Shown: one piece after another, positions 51,017-60,531 of the stretch
Layout: each line of letters opens with the position of its first letter
Numbering within the stretch: the first letter of the stretch is position 1
From: JAHEJV01 sp964653555
Lineage (GTDB): Bacteria; Myxococcota_A; UBA9160; SMWR01
Assembly: GCA_964653555.1 (NCBI GenBank)
Contig: CAZZFT010000006.1
Coordinates: 1 to 64,000, forward strand
Direction of reading: 5' to 3'
DNA: 64,000 nucleotides
Position numbers and translations under genes: made by a program
Notes under the pieces: model-generated
The model's database searches: none
What the model was told of the DNA's origin: nothing
Seen by the model: only the letters and a program-made list of their open reading frames with translations

Positions 51017-51628
51017 ATGGAGTCCTACTACTGGGTCGAGGGGAAGCTGGATCCCGAGCGGCACGACGAGCAGCTCGAGGCGAGCACGGCCGAGCTGGTG
51101 CTGGAGCCCTTCTTCGACTCCCTGGAGCTGCGCGTGCTGGCGCGAGGGCAGGTGGAGACGATCCGCTGCGTGGCCGGCGCCTTCGCGCCATTGCCCGGAG
51201 AGCTGCATCCGGCCCTGGAGCAGCGAGGTCTCGACTACGTGGGCGTCCGGGAGGGATCGGAACGTCTGGTGCTCGGGGTGACCGACGCGGTCGCCGAGCT
51301 CACTCCCTTCTGCCTGCTGCTGCGCGCGCTCAATTGCCTGGCCGAGCTGGCGCCGCCCTTCCAGATGACCCGCCTGCGGCGACACGTGCTGCGGGACCGG
51401 GTCGATCCGGAGGGCGTCTTCGACATCCAGATCGGCATGTCGCAGCGCGGGCGCTCGGAGCTGGAGACGTCGCTCTTGATGCTGACCCGCGACCTGGCCG
51501 AGATGTTCAAGACGCGGGTGGCGGAGGAGCCCCAGTTCGAGGGCTCGATCGGTCGCATCGAGTGCCTCGAGCTCGGCGAGAACGCGACCGGCCCCGAGGG
51601 CACCCTGCGCGTCCTGTGGCGGGCGTAG
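51017..51628 (+). CDS. Hypothetical cytoplasmic protein, start unclear
   Basis: At least 203 residues. The frame is coding-like further upstream (LDDLTTPFRLRFDRSRALDL, PAQIEECADYLQNPQILLTE) to about 50870, but no ATG, GTG or TTG is in frame there, so either a rare start (for example CTG at 50892) or a base error hides the true start. Mixed alpha/beta composition, no signal peptide. Family not recognised. Convergent with the MMPL gene. Confidence 0.55.
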   Translation: MESYYWVEGKLDPERHDEQLEASTAELVLEPFFDSLELRVLARGQVETIRCVAGAFAPLPGELHPALEQRGLDYVGVREGSERLVLGVTDAVAELTPFCLLLRALNCLAELAPPFQMTRLRRHVLRDRVDPEGVFDIQIGMSQRGRSELETSLLMLTRDLAEMFKTRVAEEPQFEGSIGRIECLELGENATGPEGTLRVLWRA

Positions 51629-51643
51629 TCCGAGCCGGCCCGG

Positions 51644-53935
51644 TCAATCGGGGCCGGAGGCGACCGGGGCCAGGGCCATCGCCGCGGGGAGGACGGCGAC
51701 GACGGCGACCAGGGCGCCGAGGATCGCCAGCCCGGCCAGCATGCCGAAGTGCGCGATCGTGCTCCAGGAAGAGAGCATCAGCGCGAAGAATCCGACGGCG
51801 AGCGCCAGCGACGTCGTGACGACGGCGCGGCCCACGCGCAGGACGGCGTCGCCCATCGCGTCGGCGCGCGAACGGCCGCTCGTGCGCAGGCGCCGGTAGA
51901 CCGAGAGCAGGTGGATGCAGTCGTCGACGGCGATGCCGATCACCACCGCCGCCACCATCGCGCTGCCCACGTCGAGCGGCGCGCCGAGCCAGCCCATCGC
52001 ACCGAGCGTCGCCACCACCGGCACCACCGTCGGCACGAGCGCCAACAGGGCGAGGCGGAGCGAGCGCAGGAACACGGCGACCATCGCCAGCACCACCACG
52101 GCCGCCGTCGCGAAGCTCCACAGCTGGGTGCGCTGGATCTCGTCGATCATCTCGTGCACCACCGCGAAGGGACCGGTGAGCTCGTAGTGCCAGCCGGCGG
52201 GAAGGGTGTCGGCGAGGCGGCTGTCGACCTCGTCGACCACCGCGCGCATCCGGTCCTGGGGCATCTTCTCCGACTCGAGGGAGACGCGGTAGCGATCGCG
52301 ACGGGCGTCGATCCAGCGGGCCAGCACGGCGGGATCCTGGTCGTCGAGCGCCGCCGCGATCTCGTCCACCTCCACCTCGCGCCCGGGCAGGCGGTTCCAG
52401 AACGGGTCGTCGTCGCTCGCGAGCTGATTGACCAGGGAGAACCAATCCACCGCCGAGCGCGCCGGTCCGAGACCCTCCACCCGACCGAGCGAGTTCGCGA
52501 CCGCCTCCACGACGCGCAGGGATTCGGGCGCGTGCAACGACGTGCCGGCCGGCGGCGCGAGCGTCACCTCGAGCGTGTCGGGCCGGCGCAGACGGTCGCG
52601 CACCTGATGGGCCCAGCGCACGACGCGGCTGTCGCGCCCGTAGAGGTCCTCGAAGCTCGCGTCCACGCGCAGCGAGAGAGCTCCCCAGCCGAGGCCCGCT
52701 CCGAGCAGCGCGGTCGCCACCAGCACCGCGCGCGCGTGGTGCTGGGCCCCGCTCACGACGCGGCGCAGGGCGGCGTCCCAGCGCGCCGCGGCGGCCGCCG
52801 CCGGCGCGTGGACGAGCGGCAGCCGCAGCGCCAGCAGGGGCAGCAAGGTGAAGGTCAGCAGCAGCGCCGCGCAGACACCGAAGGCCGCGGCCAGGCCGAA
52901 GCGGTCGAAGCTCTGCAGGTCGCTGGTCGCGAAGGAGGCGAAGCCGGCGGCGGTGGTGAGCGAGGTGACGATGCACGCCCCGCCCACGTCGCGCACCGCG
53001 CCGAGCAGCAGCTCGCGCTTGGGACGCCCGGGATGGTCCGCCGCGTCGCCGGCGAGCCGAGCGAGCAGGTGGATGACGTCGCCGACGCCGATCACGAGCA
53101 GCAGCGGCGGCAGCGCCTGGGTGACCGAGTTCTGCGGCCAGCCGAGCCACCCCATCGCGCCGAAGGTCCACAGCACGCTCACTCCCACCGTGGCGAGCGC
53201 CGCGACGGCGACCGACAGCGATCGGAACAGCGCGACGAACACGCCACCGACGAGCACGATCATCACCGGGATCAGGCGGCCCGTGTCGGCCTGGAGCTCA
53301 CCGCCCGCCACCACGAACTCCACCGGACCGCCGACGCGCTGGAAGCGGTAGCCGCGTGCCTCCTGGGGAGCGAGCGCCGCGTCGAGCGCCGCGTAGGCCG
53401 CCGTCTGGTCGCGGCTGTTCGAGGACGCCACCTCCACGACGATCGCCCCGACGCGGCCGTCCTCGCTCACGAGCTGGCGCGGCCACAGCGAGTCCTGGAG
53501 AGCGCGCAGCGCGAGGGCCTCCCGATCCTCCACGACCGCTCCGGCCTCGACGAGGCGGCGGGCGCGGACGCCGGCGTCGCCGTCGGGGACGAGCAGCGGG
53601 CTGGTGGCGACGCTCTCCACTCGCCGGATCGACGGCTCGCCGCGCAACGCCTCGGCGATCGCCGCCGCGGTATGCAGCGCGTCCGGATCGAACACGCTGT
53701 CGCAGCGCTGCGTCTGGGCGCAGTCGTAGACGGCGGCCAGCGGGAAGCCGCCGTCGAAGCCCTCCAGGAAGGCGTCCAGGCGAGCGACCGCCGGATGGCG
53801 GTGGCCGAGCAGGCTCCGGTAGCCGACGTCGGTCTCCAGCCGCGACATCCCCAGCGCCGCGAGCGCCGTGGCGACCGCCAGCACGAGGAGCACCGCGCGG
53901 GGTCGGTCGAGGGCGAGGCGCGTCAGGCGTTCCAC
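51644..53935 (-). CDS. RND/MMPL-family exporter
   Basis: A 763-residue protein with two RND repeats: helix 1 (AVLLVLAVATALAALGMSRL), a periplasmic loop of about 200 residues with two Cys (CAQTQRC), helices 2-6 (LLLVIGVGDVIHLLARLAGD), a second loop, then helices 8-12 (VVIGIAVDDCIHLLSVYRRL). The twelve-helix hydrophobe/amphiphile exporter pattern of MMPL proteins is clear. The GTG at 53935 has GGGAG seven bases upstream; GTG 54004 is an alternative. Divergent from the type III PKS, it likely exports or translocates its lipid product. Confidence 0.85.
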   Translation of the reverse strand: MERLTRLALDRPRAVLLVLAVATALAALGMSRLETDVGYRSLLGHRHPAVARLDAFLEGFDGGFPLAAVYDCAQTQRCDSVFDPDALHTAAAIAEALRGEPSIRRVESVATSPLLVPDGDAGVRARRLVEAGAVVEDREALALRALQDSLWPRQLVSEDGRVGAIVVEVASSNSRDQTAAYAALDAALAPQEARGYRFQRVGGPVEFVVAGGELQADTGRLIPVMIVLVGGVFVALFRSLSVAVAALATVGVSVLWTFGAMGWLGWPQNSVTQALPPLLLVIGVGDVIHLLARLAGDAADHPGRPKRELLLGAVRDVGGACIVTSLTTAAGFASFATSDLQSFDRFGLAAAFGVCAALLLTFTLLPLLALRLPLVHAPAAAAAARWDAALRRVVSGAQHHARAVLVATALLGAGLGWGALSLRVDASFEDLYGRDSRVVRWAHQVRDRLRRPDTLEVTLAPPAGTSLHAPESLRVVEAVANSLGRVEGLGPARSAVDWFSLVNQLASDDDPFWNRLPGREVEVDEIAAALDDQDPAVLARWIDARRDRYRVSLESEKMPQDRMRAVVDEVDSRLADTLPAGWHYELTGPFAVVHEMIDEIQRTQLWSFATAAVVVLAMVAVFLRSLRLALLALVPTVVPVVATLGAMGWLGAPLDVGSAMVAAVVIGIAVDDCIHLLSVYRRLRTSGRSRADAMGDAVLRVGRAVVTTSLALAVGFFALMLSSWSTIAHFGMLAGLAILGALVAVVAVLPAAMALAPVASGPD

Positions 53936-54053
53936 GGCGAGCTCCCGAATCCGTCCGCCCGGTCCCCGGCGCGCCCGGAGCCCGATTCTCGATCCGCGTG
54001 CCACCTGTACGACCGGCGATCGCGAGTGGATCCCCCGGACTCCGTGGCGGACG

Positions 54054-54067
54054 CCCGCGATCGCGGG
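54054..54067. promoter_or_regulatory. Palindrome between the exporter and the PKS genes
   Basis: CCCGCGATCGCGGG is a perfect 14-bp palindrome in the divergent intergenic region, with a related half (GGCGATCGCGAG) at 54015. Candidate operator for both directions. Confidence 0.45.
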
Positions 54068-54186
54068 TGCCGGAGGCTAGCTTCTCGCAGAACCGCGTCT
54101 CACCTCCGTCGGCGGGGGCGCTACGTTCCGCTTCGGGCGCGCGCGCGACGGGGGCCGAGCGCCTTTCCGCCTGGGGGTCCGGCGAC

Positions 54187-55233
54187 ATGCGTATCGCGGC
54201 CGTGGGTCGCGCCCTGCCCGACTACTACTACGAACAGAGCGAGCTGCTCGCGGCGCTCCAGGACGCGTTCGGCGATCGTCTCCACAACGCGGGTCGGCTC
54301 GAGCGTCTCCACCGCAACGTCTGCGTCGCAGGACGCCACCTCGCGCTTCCGATCGACGAGTACGAGAAGCTCGATTCCTTCACCGCCGCCAACGACGCCT
54401 TCCTGCGCTGCGCGACGCCGCTGGGAAGTCGCGCCCTGGTCGACGCCCTGTCGCGCGCCGGTCTGGCCGCACATCGGATCGATCACCTGTTCTTCGTGAC
54501 GGTCACCGGGGTCGCCACGCCCTCGATCGACGCCCGGATCGCCACCCGGGTGGGTCTGCGTCGAGACGTGAAGCGCACCCCGATCTTCGGGCTCGGCTGC
54601 GTGGCCGGCGCCGCCGGCATCGCGCGCGCCGCCGACTACCTGCGCGGCCACCCGGGCGGGATCGTCGCCCTGCTGTCCGTGGAGCTGTGCACGCTGACGC
54701 TGCAGCGCCGGGATCTCTCCGTCTCCAACCTGATCGCCAGCGCCCTGTTCGGCGATGGCGCCGCCGCCGTGATCCTCACCGGGAGCGACGTCCCCGGCGA
54801 CGGCCCGCAGGTGGTCGCCTCGCGCTCGGTGCTCTATCCCGACACCGAGCACGTGATGGGCTGGAACGTCACCAGCGAGGGCTTCCGCGTCGTGCTCTCC
54901 GGCGACGTTCCGCGCATCGCCCTCGGCATCCGCCCCGACGTCGACGAGTTCCTCGCCGAGCACGGCCTGGTCCTCGACGACATCGAGAGCTTCGTCTGTC
55001 ACCCCGGCGGTCCTCGGGTTCTCGAGGCGTTCGAGCAGGCGTTCGATCGGCCGCGCGACGCCTTCGCTCTCACCTGGCAGAGCCTGTCCCGGGTGGGAAA
55101 CCTCTCCAGCGCGTCGGTGCTGCTCGTGCTCGGCGACACGATCGCCGAGCGCCGCCCGCGCGCGGGCAGCCCGGGCCTGCTGATCTCGATGGGCCCCGGC
55201 TTCTGCGCCGAGCTGGTGCTGCTGCGATGGTGA
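54187..55233 (+). CDS. Type III polyketide synthase
   Basis: A 348-residue chalcone-synthase-like enzyme. The catalytic triad is complete: Cys138 in FGLGCVAGAAG, His272 in FVCHPGGPRVLEAF and Asn305 in VGNLSSASVLLVLG. Such homodimers extend an acyl-CoA with malonyl-CoA and close an alkylpyrone or alkylresorcinol ring. It is followed by a methyltransferase (overlap of seven bases) and an FAD oxidoreductase, the same gene types as srsA-srsB-srsC of Streptomyces phenolic lipid synthesis. Confidence 0.92.
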   Translation: MRIAAVGRALPDYYYEQSELLAALQDAFGDRLHNAGRLERLHRNVCVAGRHLALPIDEYEKLDSFTAANDAFLRCATPLGSRALVDALSRAGLAAHRIDHLFFVTVTGVATPSIDARIATRVGLRRDVKRTPIFGLGCVAGAAGIARAADYLRGHPGGIVALLSVELCTLTLQRRDLSVSNLIASALFGDGAAAVILTGSDVPGDGPQVVASRSVLYPDTEHVMGWNVTSEGFRVVLSGDVPRIALGIRPDVDEFLAEHGLVLDDIESFVCHPGGPRVLEAFEQAFDRPRDAFALTWQSLSRVGNLSSASVLLVLGDTIAERRPRAGSPGLLISMGPGFCAELVLLRW

Positions 55234-55802
55234 GCGCCTATACGATGCTCGTGGCCCTGGTCGCCGTGCAGCGCCTCGCGGAGCTCCAGCTGAGCCGACG
55301 CCACTCGGACCGGGCGCGTGCGCGGGGCGGCGTCGAGTACGGGCGAGCCCACTACCCGGCGATGGTTCTCCTGCACACGGCCTTCCTGACGGGATGCGTC
55401 CTGGAGGTCGCGCTGCTGGACCGCCCCTTCCGCCCTGCTCTCGCCGCCGCCATGGCCATCCTGTTCGCCGCCGCCACGGCGCTGCGGCTGTGGTGCATCA
55501 CGTCCCTGGGGCCCTTCTGGACGACGCGGATCTGGGTCGTGCCCGGCGCCTCCCTCGTGGAGCGCGGTCCCTACGCCTTCCTGCGCCACCCCAACTATCT
55601 CGCCGTCGCGGTGGAGGGCGTCGCCCTGCCCCTGCTGCACGGAGCCTGGATCACGGCCACGGCGTTCACGCTGGCGAACGCCGCGCTGATGTCCGTGCGC
55701 ATCCCCTGCGAGGACCGCGCCCTCGCCGGTGCCCGGGCGGCGCCGCAGCGGGAATCCCGTGCGCGTCGGATCGGCGAGACCGCCGAAGACGACCTTGCCT
55801 GA
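55227..55802 (+). CDS. ICMT-family membrane methyltransferase
   Basis: A 191-residue protein with about five helices. The conserved C-terminal part has ITSLGPFWTTRIWVVPGASL, VERGPYAFLRHPNYLAVAVE and the cofactor-loop Glu in IPCEDRALAG. These enzymes methylate carboxyl or phenolic hydroxyl groups with SAM. Placement after a type III PKS parallels SrsB (resorcinol O-methyltransferase). ATG at 55227 overlaps the PKS stop. Confidence 0.85.
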   Translation: MVSAYTMLVALVAVQRLAELQLSRRHSDRARARGGVEYGRAHYPAMVLLHTAFLTGCVLEVALLDRPFRPALAAAMAILFAAATALRLWCITSLGPFWTTRIWVVPGASLVERGPYAFLRHPNYLAVAVEGVALPLLHGAWITATAFTLANAALMSVRIPCEDRALAGARAAPQRESRARRIGETAEDDLA

Positions 55803-55812
55803 CGCGGTCCGG

Positions 55813-57054
55813 GTGGATCTCGCGATCTGCGGCGGCGGCCCGGCGGGCCTGGCCACCGCGATCCACGCCGCCCGGGCCGGGCTGCGCGCGGTCGTGTGCG
55901 ACGCGCGCCCGCTTCCCCTGGACAAGGCGTGCGGGGAGGGTGTCATGCCCGCCGGCGTGGCGGCCCTCGACGCGATGGGAGTGCGCGTGCCGGCGGCGTC
56001 GCGCGCGGCGTTCCTGGGCATCCGCTACGTCGAGCAGGGCCGCGTCGCCGAGGGCCGCTTTCGCTCGGGCGAGGGCTGGGGCGTCCGGCGCACGGCGCTG
56101 GTCGTCGGTCTCGCCGAGCGCGCGCGCGAGCTGGGTGTGGAGCTGCGCTACGGCTGTCCGCTGACGCGTTGGCGTCGCGAGCCCGGCGGCGGGATCGCCG
56201 CCGACACCTCCGGAGGCGCGTTGCGGGCGCCGCTTCTGGTCGGCGCCGACGGTCTGCACAGCCGGATCCGCCGGGAGGCCGGGCTCGCCCGGGCCTGGCG
56301 CGGCGCGCGCCGACTCGGCCTGCGGCTCCACTTCGACGTCACCCCCTGGAGCCGCTGCGTCGAAGTACACCTGGCCGGCGACGTCGAGGCCTACGTCACG
56401 CCGGTCGGGCCTAGCGAGGTCGGCGTCGCGCTGATGTGGAACGGCGACGAGCGTCGCCAGCAGGAGCTGATGGCGGCGTTCCCCGCGCTGCGCGAGCGCC
56501 TGCTCGACGCGCCCCAGAGCAGCGAGCCGCGCGGCGCCGGCCCCTTCCGCCAGGGCGTGCGCCGGCGCTTCGCCCCGGGCGTCGCCCTGGTGGGCGACGC
56601 CGCCGGCTACCTCGACCCGCTGACCGGCGAGGGGATCGCCCTCGGTCTGCTCACGGCGGGCGCCCTGGTCGACACCGTCGCCGCGAGCAGGCCCCTGGCC
56701 GAGTACGAGCGCGCCTACCGCCGGCTGTCGCGGAACTACTACCGGCTCACGCGCCTGCTCCTGGCGATCGCGCCGAGGCGCGGCCTGCGGCGCCGGATGA
56801 TCGCCAGCCTCGCCCGCCACCCGGACCTGTTCACCCACCTGCTGGAGGTGAGCGACGGTCGCGCGACCCTGCGCGGTCTGGGAGCCGGGGGCGCGGCCCG
56901 CCTGCTCGGCGGACTGCTGGCGGACCCCCCAGCGCCGGCAGATCACAGCGGCGACGGCGGTCCCGGAATCTCCCGGTCGATCGTCTGCTCGCGCTCGCGG
57001 TCGGAGCGCTCGAAATCGCACAGCTCGCGGGCGTGGGGGAACACCGCCTCGTAG
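55813..57054 (+). CDS. FAD-dependent oxidoreductase (geranylgeranyl reductase / hydroxylase type)
   Basis: A flavoprotein of about 413 residues. N-terminal Rossmann motif (DLAICGGGPAGLATAIHAAR), then CGEGVMPAGVAALDAMGVR, LLVGADGLHSRIRREAGL (DG motif) and VALVGDAAGYLDPLTGEGIA (GD motif). The CGEG(V)MP signature fits oxygenases/reductases in polyketide clusters. GTG 55813 is preferred; TTG 55795 and upstream GTGs are possible. The last 112 bases overlap the end of the convergent lipoprotein gene, so the genuine C-terminus may be earlier in function. Confidence 0.82.
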   Translation: MDLAICGGGPAGLATAIHAARAGLRAVVCDARPLPLDKACGEGVMPAGVAALDAMGVRVPAASRAAFLGIRYVEQGRVAEGRFRSGEGWGVRRTALVVGLAERARELGVELRYGCPLTRWRREPGGGIAADTSGGALRAPLLVGADGLHSRIRREAGLARAWRGARRLGLRLHFDVTPWSRCVEVHLAGDVEAYVTPVGPSEVGVALMWNGDERRQQELMAAFPALRERLLDAPQSSEPRGAGPFRQGVRRRFAPGVALVGDAAGYLDPLTGEGIALGLLTAGALVDTVAASRPLAEYERAYRRLSRNYYRLTRLLLAIAPRRGLRRRMIASLARHPDLFTHLLEVSDGRATLRGLGAGGAARLLGGLLADPPAPADHSGDGGPGISRSIVCSRSRSERSKSHSSRAWGNTAS

Positions 57055-57572
57055 GCCTGCTTCACGAAGATCTTCGCCTGGTCCTCGAGGGTCTCGTAGG
57101 GACCGTAGGAGAGTCCGTTGTACATCGTCGGGATCTTCTGCCGGGACGCGCTCGGCTCCACCGCCTCGCCGTCGCGCTGGAACACCGTGACCCCCGGGTC
57201 GTAGCCCTCGTTCATGTTGCGCGCCGAGAGCAGGGCGCTGAAGATGTAGCCGTCGCCGTGCGAGTTGTCCGAGGCCAGAATCATCAGCGACCAGTAGGCG
57301 TCCTGGTTCGAGCGCGTGACCCGCACTCCGTACCGCTCGAACTCCCGCTCCATCGCGCGCGCCACCCGGTCCGCGACCTCGATCTCGCCGTGCCGGGAGT
57401 AGTCGATCAGGATGGTCATGAAGTCGCACTGGACACGCTGGTCCGCGTCGCTGCCGGGCGGCGGCTCGGAGCTGCGGAAGGGCAGGTCCGGGATCCGGAT
57501 CACGAGCGTCTGACCGCAGCCGGAGACGACCAGCCAGAGTCCGAGAGCGAGCGCGATCGACCCCCTGTTCAT
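56943..57572 (-). CDS. Lipoprotein, unknown family
   Basis: A 209-residue protein. Lipobox LWLVVSGCGQ predicts lipid attachment. The body (DFMTILIDYSRHGEIEVADR, VARAMEREFERYGVRVTRS, DQAKIFVKQAYEAVFPHA) looks like a mixed alpha/beta periplasmic domain. Family not recognised. Its 3' end overlaps the FAD gene; it starts 161 bases from the divergent peptidase. Confidence 0.7.
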   Translation of the reverse strand: MNRGSIALALGLWLVVSGCGQTLVIRIPDLPFRSSEPPPGSDADQRVQCDFMTILIDYSRHGEIEVADRVARAMEREFERYGVRVTRSNQDAYWSLMILASDNSHGDGYIFSALLSARNMNEGYDPGVTVFQRDGEAVEPSASRQKIPTMYNGLSYGPYETLEDQAKIFVKQAYEAVFPHARELCDFERSDREREQTIDREIPGPPSPL

Positions 57573-57732
57573 GCCCGAATCGCCCGCCTTTCGCGCCGTC
57601 TCGCGCCGAGAGCCCGCCCGGACGGGTCTCCTATCGTATCCGCTGCGCCCTGCAAGCCCGTCGGGTCGCCGCACGTGGAGGAGGCGCGGTAGCCTCGTCG
57701 GCCGCCGACCGCCTTCCGCCCGGGAGCCTACC

Positions 57733-58980
57733 TTGCGCCGCCTCGCCCTCCTGCTCTCGCTCGCCCTCGTCGCCCTGCCCTGGAGCGCCGCGGCGAAGCG
57801 CACCCACTACGACGTCGACTACGTGGTGGGCTTCGCGCCGGCGGAAGGACTGGCCGCCGTGACGATCACCGTGAAGCCCCACGACGGCCGTCTGGTGAGC
57901 CTGCGCCTGCGGATGGCCGCGAAGCGTTACGTCGACGTCACGGGCGACGGGTCCGTCGAGCGCGAGGGCGATCACGTGCTCTGGAAGCCGCCCTCGGCCG
58001 GCGGGTCTCTGCACTACCGCTACCGCGTCGATCACGAGCGCCGCGGCGGCGGCTTCGACGCGCGCATCACCCCCGACTGGGTGATCCTGCGCGGCGACGA
58101 TCTGGTGCCGCCTGCGGCGATCGTGACCTCGAAGGGCGCCGACTCCCGTGCGCGACTGCGCTTCGAGCTGCCCAAGGGCTGGACCAACGTCGACACGCCC
58201 TACCTGCTGGCGCGCAACGGACACGAGTTCGTGGTGGTCGACCCGAAGCGCCGCTTCGACCGTCCGGTGGGGTGGATGATCGCCGGTGCGGTGGGGACGC
58301 GCCGCGAGTTTCTGGTCGGTACCGAGCTCAGCGTCGCCGGGCCGAAGGGCGACGACGTGCGGCGCAATGACATCCTGGCCTTCGCCAACCTCACACTCCC
58401 CGAGTTCAAGCGCGCGTTCGGCGTCATGCCCCGCAAGCTGCTGATCGTGAGCGCGGACGACCCGATGTGGCGCGGCGGTCTGTCGGGACCGCGCTCGCTG
58501 TTCCTGCACGCCGATCGGCCCCTGATCAGCGAGAACGGCACCAGCAGCCTCACCCACGAGCTCACCCACGTGATCACGCGGATCCGGGGCGCCGGCGACG
58601 ACGACTGGATCGCGGAGGGCATCGCCGAGTACTACTCGATCGAGCTGCCGCGCCGCTGCGGGCTGCTCAGCGCCAGCCGCTACCAGAAGGCGCTCGAGTG
58701 GATGGGCGACTTCGGGAAGAACGTCGACAGCCTCCTCACGCGCCGGGCCTCGGGACGGGTGACGGCTCGCGCGGTGCTGCTGCTGCACCGCCTCGACCAG
58801 GAGATCGCCGAGAAGAGCGAGGAGGAGAAGAGCCTGGACGACGTCGTCCGCGCCCTGATCCCGGTGCACACGGTCTCGCGGGAGGATCTGCGCCGCCTCG
58901 TCGCGGAGCTGATCGGCGGCCCCTCCCAGGTGCTCGCGTCGCCCCTGCTCGGCCCCGCGATCGCCGCGCCGACCCCCTGA
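57733..58980 (+). CDS. Secreted gluzincin-type metallopeptidase (M1/M61-like)
   Basis: A 415-residue protein. TTG at 57733 with GGGAG eight bases upstream, signal peptide LLLSLALVALPWSAAAKR. A beta-rich N-terminal half precedes the zinc site SSLTHELTHVITRIRG (HExxH at residues 275-279), with the third ligand Glu in DDWIAEGIAEYYSIELPRR, the gluzincin arrangement. A helical C-terminal domain follows. Substrate unknown; the N-terminal half resembles the M61 glycyl aminopeptidase layout. Confidence 0.78.
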   Translation: MRRLALLLSLALVALPWSAAAKRTHYDVDYVVGFAPAEGLAAVTITVKPHDGRLVSLRLRMAAKRYVDVTGDGSVEREGDHVLWKPPSAGGSLHYRYRVDHERRGGGFDARITPDWVILRGDDLVPPAAIVTSKGADSRARLRFELPKGWTNVDTPYLLARNGHEFVVVDPKRRFDRPVGWMIAGAVGTRREFLVGTELSVAGPKGDDVRRNDILAFANLTLPEFKRAFGVMPRKLLIVSADDPMWRGGLSGPRSLFLHADRPLISENGTSSLTHELTHVITRIRGAGDDDWIAEGIAEYYSIELPRRCGLLSASRYQKALEWMGDFGKNVDSLLTRRASGRVTARAVLLLHRLDQEIAEKSEEEKSLDDVVRALIPVHTVSREDLRRLVAELIGGPSQVLASPLLGPAIAAPTP

Positions 58981-58989
58981 AACGAGCCG

Positions 58990-59958
58990 CTACTCGGGCG
59001 CCAGCAGGCGCACCTGCTCGCGCGGATCGAGGACCTCCTCGACCAGGCCGAGGATGGCCGTGTCGAGACCGGCGTCGAAGTACTCCTGGATGCGCGCGCG
59101 GCACGCGTCGGGGGTTCCGTGGATGTAGAGGCGGTCGCAGGCCTCATCCGAGAGCGCCGCGCGGGCCCCCTTGACGTCGCCCGCGCCCCAGCACTTCCAC
59201 ATCGGGGCGAAGTAGCGCTCGTTGCCGAGCCACTCCTGGTGACGGCGGTAGGTGGGCACCGACAGATAGGGGGCCAGGGAGTAGCGCGCGACTGTCCGCA
59301 CCTTCTCGACGTCTTGTGTCGGGCACACGTAGATGCGCGCCGCGATCTCCTTGCCGTCCCCGTGCTTGCGCACCAGCGGCGCCGACTTTGCGACGTCCTC
59401 CGGTGTCACGTAGTTGAGGATCGCGCCGTCGGCCTCGCGTCCCGCCATCTCGAGCATCCCCGGGCGCAGCGCCGCCACCAGGATCGGCGGCGGAAACTCG
59501 ACCTTCCGGCGCAGCTTGAAGCCGCGCACCGAGAAGGTGTCGTAGTCGCGGTTCGCGTCCTCGCCGGCGAGTGCGGCGCGCAGGAAGCGGACGGTGTCGC
59601 GCGTCTGGTGGAAGGGCTTCTCGAAGGGGCGCGCGTTCTGGTAGGAGACGATGTACTCGGAGGAGCTACCCAGCCCGATCGCGCAGTGGCCCGGCGCGGC
59701 CTCGGCGAGCGCGGCCGCGCTCATCGCGAGCACCGCGGGGCCACGCGTCTGCACCGGCAGGATCGCGATGCCCAGGCGCATCGTCGGTGCCCACTGGGAG
59801 GCCAGCGCCAGGGGCACGAAGCCGTCGAGGTCCTGGGCCTCGCTGGTCCAGAGGTCCGCGTAGCCGAGCGCTTCCAGCTCGCGCACGAAGCTGGCCTGTC
59901 CGCCGAGCTTCTCGCCCTGGAGCGGAAACGAGATGCCGGTGCGCGGCCCGCGCGCCAC
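58990..59958 (-). CDS. LLM-class (F420-dependent type) oxidoreductase
   Basis: A 322-residue luciferase-like protein. Seen: GISFPLQGEKLGGQASFVRE, GYADLWTSEAQDLDGFVPLA, AILPVQTRGPAVLAMSAAAL, HCAIGLGSSSEYIV and VAALRPGMLEMAGREADGAI, as in F420-dependent LLM reductases of Actinobacteria and Binatota-like bacteria. The GTG at 59958 overlaps the stop of the HIT gene (TAGTG). The presence of F420 synthesis is not shown by this window. Confidence 0.87.
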   Translation of the reverse strand: MARGPRTGISFPLQGEKLGGQASFVRELEALGYADLWTSEAQDLDGFVPLALASQWAPTMRLGIAILPVQTRGPAVLAMSAAALAEAAPGHCAIGLGSSSEYIVSYQNARPFEKPFHQTRDTVRFLRAALAGEDANRDYDTFSVRGFKLRRKVEFPPPILVAALRPGMLEMAGREADGAILNYVTPEDVAKSAPLVRKHGDGKEIAARIYVCPTQDVEKVRTVARYSLAPYLSVPTYRRHQEWLGNERYFAPMWKCWGAGDVKGARAALSDEACDRLYIHGTPDACRARIQEYFDAGLDTAILGLVEEVLDPREQVRLLAPE

Positions 59959-60380
59959 TAGTCCGAGACCTGCTCGTAGCCGAGCTCGCGCAGCGCGCCG
60001 CGGATCTTCGCCGCCGCCGCATCCAGCGCCTCGGGCTTCGGGTTCGGATCCGCGTTGGCGAAGTTCAGGTCGGCGATCGCGTCGATCGGGATCAGGTGGA
60101 CGTGCACGTGAGGCACTTCGATGCCCACGATCGCCTGACCGACGCGGGTGGGCGCGAAGGCGCGCTGGATCGCGCGTCCCACGCCGTGACACACGGTCAT
60201 CACGTGACGCGCCAGGTCGGGATCGAGCTCGATCCAGTGATCGACCTCCTCGCGCGGCACCACGAGCGTGTGTCCGGGCTTCACCGGATTGATGGTCAGG
60301 AAGGCGACGGCCCGCTCGTCGCGCCACACGAAGCGGCCCGGAAGCTCGCCGCGGATGATCTTCGTGAAGATGCTCGCCAT
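59958..60380 (-). CDS. HIT-family hydrolase
   Basis: A 140-residue protein with IFTKIIRGELPGRFVW at the N-terminus, NPVKPGHTLVVPREEVDHW and the histidine triad IEVPHVHVHLIPID. HIT proteins cleave nucleoside phosphoramidates or dinucleotides. Coupled to the LLM gene by a one-base overlap. Divergent from the P450. Confidence 0.9.
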   Translation of the reverse strand: MASIFTKIIRGELPGRFVWRDERAVAFLTINPVKPGHTLVVPREEVDHWIELDPDLARHVMTVCHGVGRAIQRAFAPTRVGQAIVGIEVPHVHVHLIPIDAIADLNFANADPNPKPEALDAAAAKIRGALRELGYEQVSD

Positions 60381-60531
60381 GGTCTCCTCGCGCAGTTGGG
60401 AGGTCCGAGTCGGAAACGCGGATTCTACCCCGAAGACGGGCTGCGGAGCCGTATCCTGTGCGCCCGACACGGAGCCCCTCATTCGCCCCTCCCCCCTCGC
60501 AGGTCCGCGCCCCCTCCCCGCCGTCGAGCCG

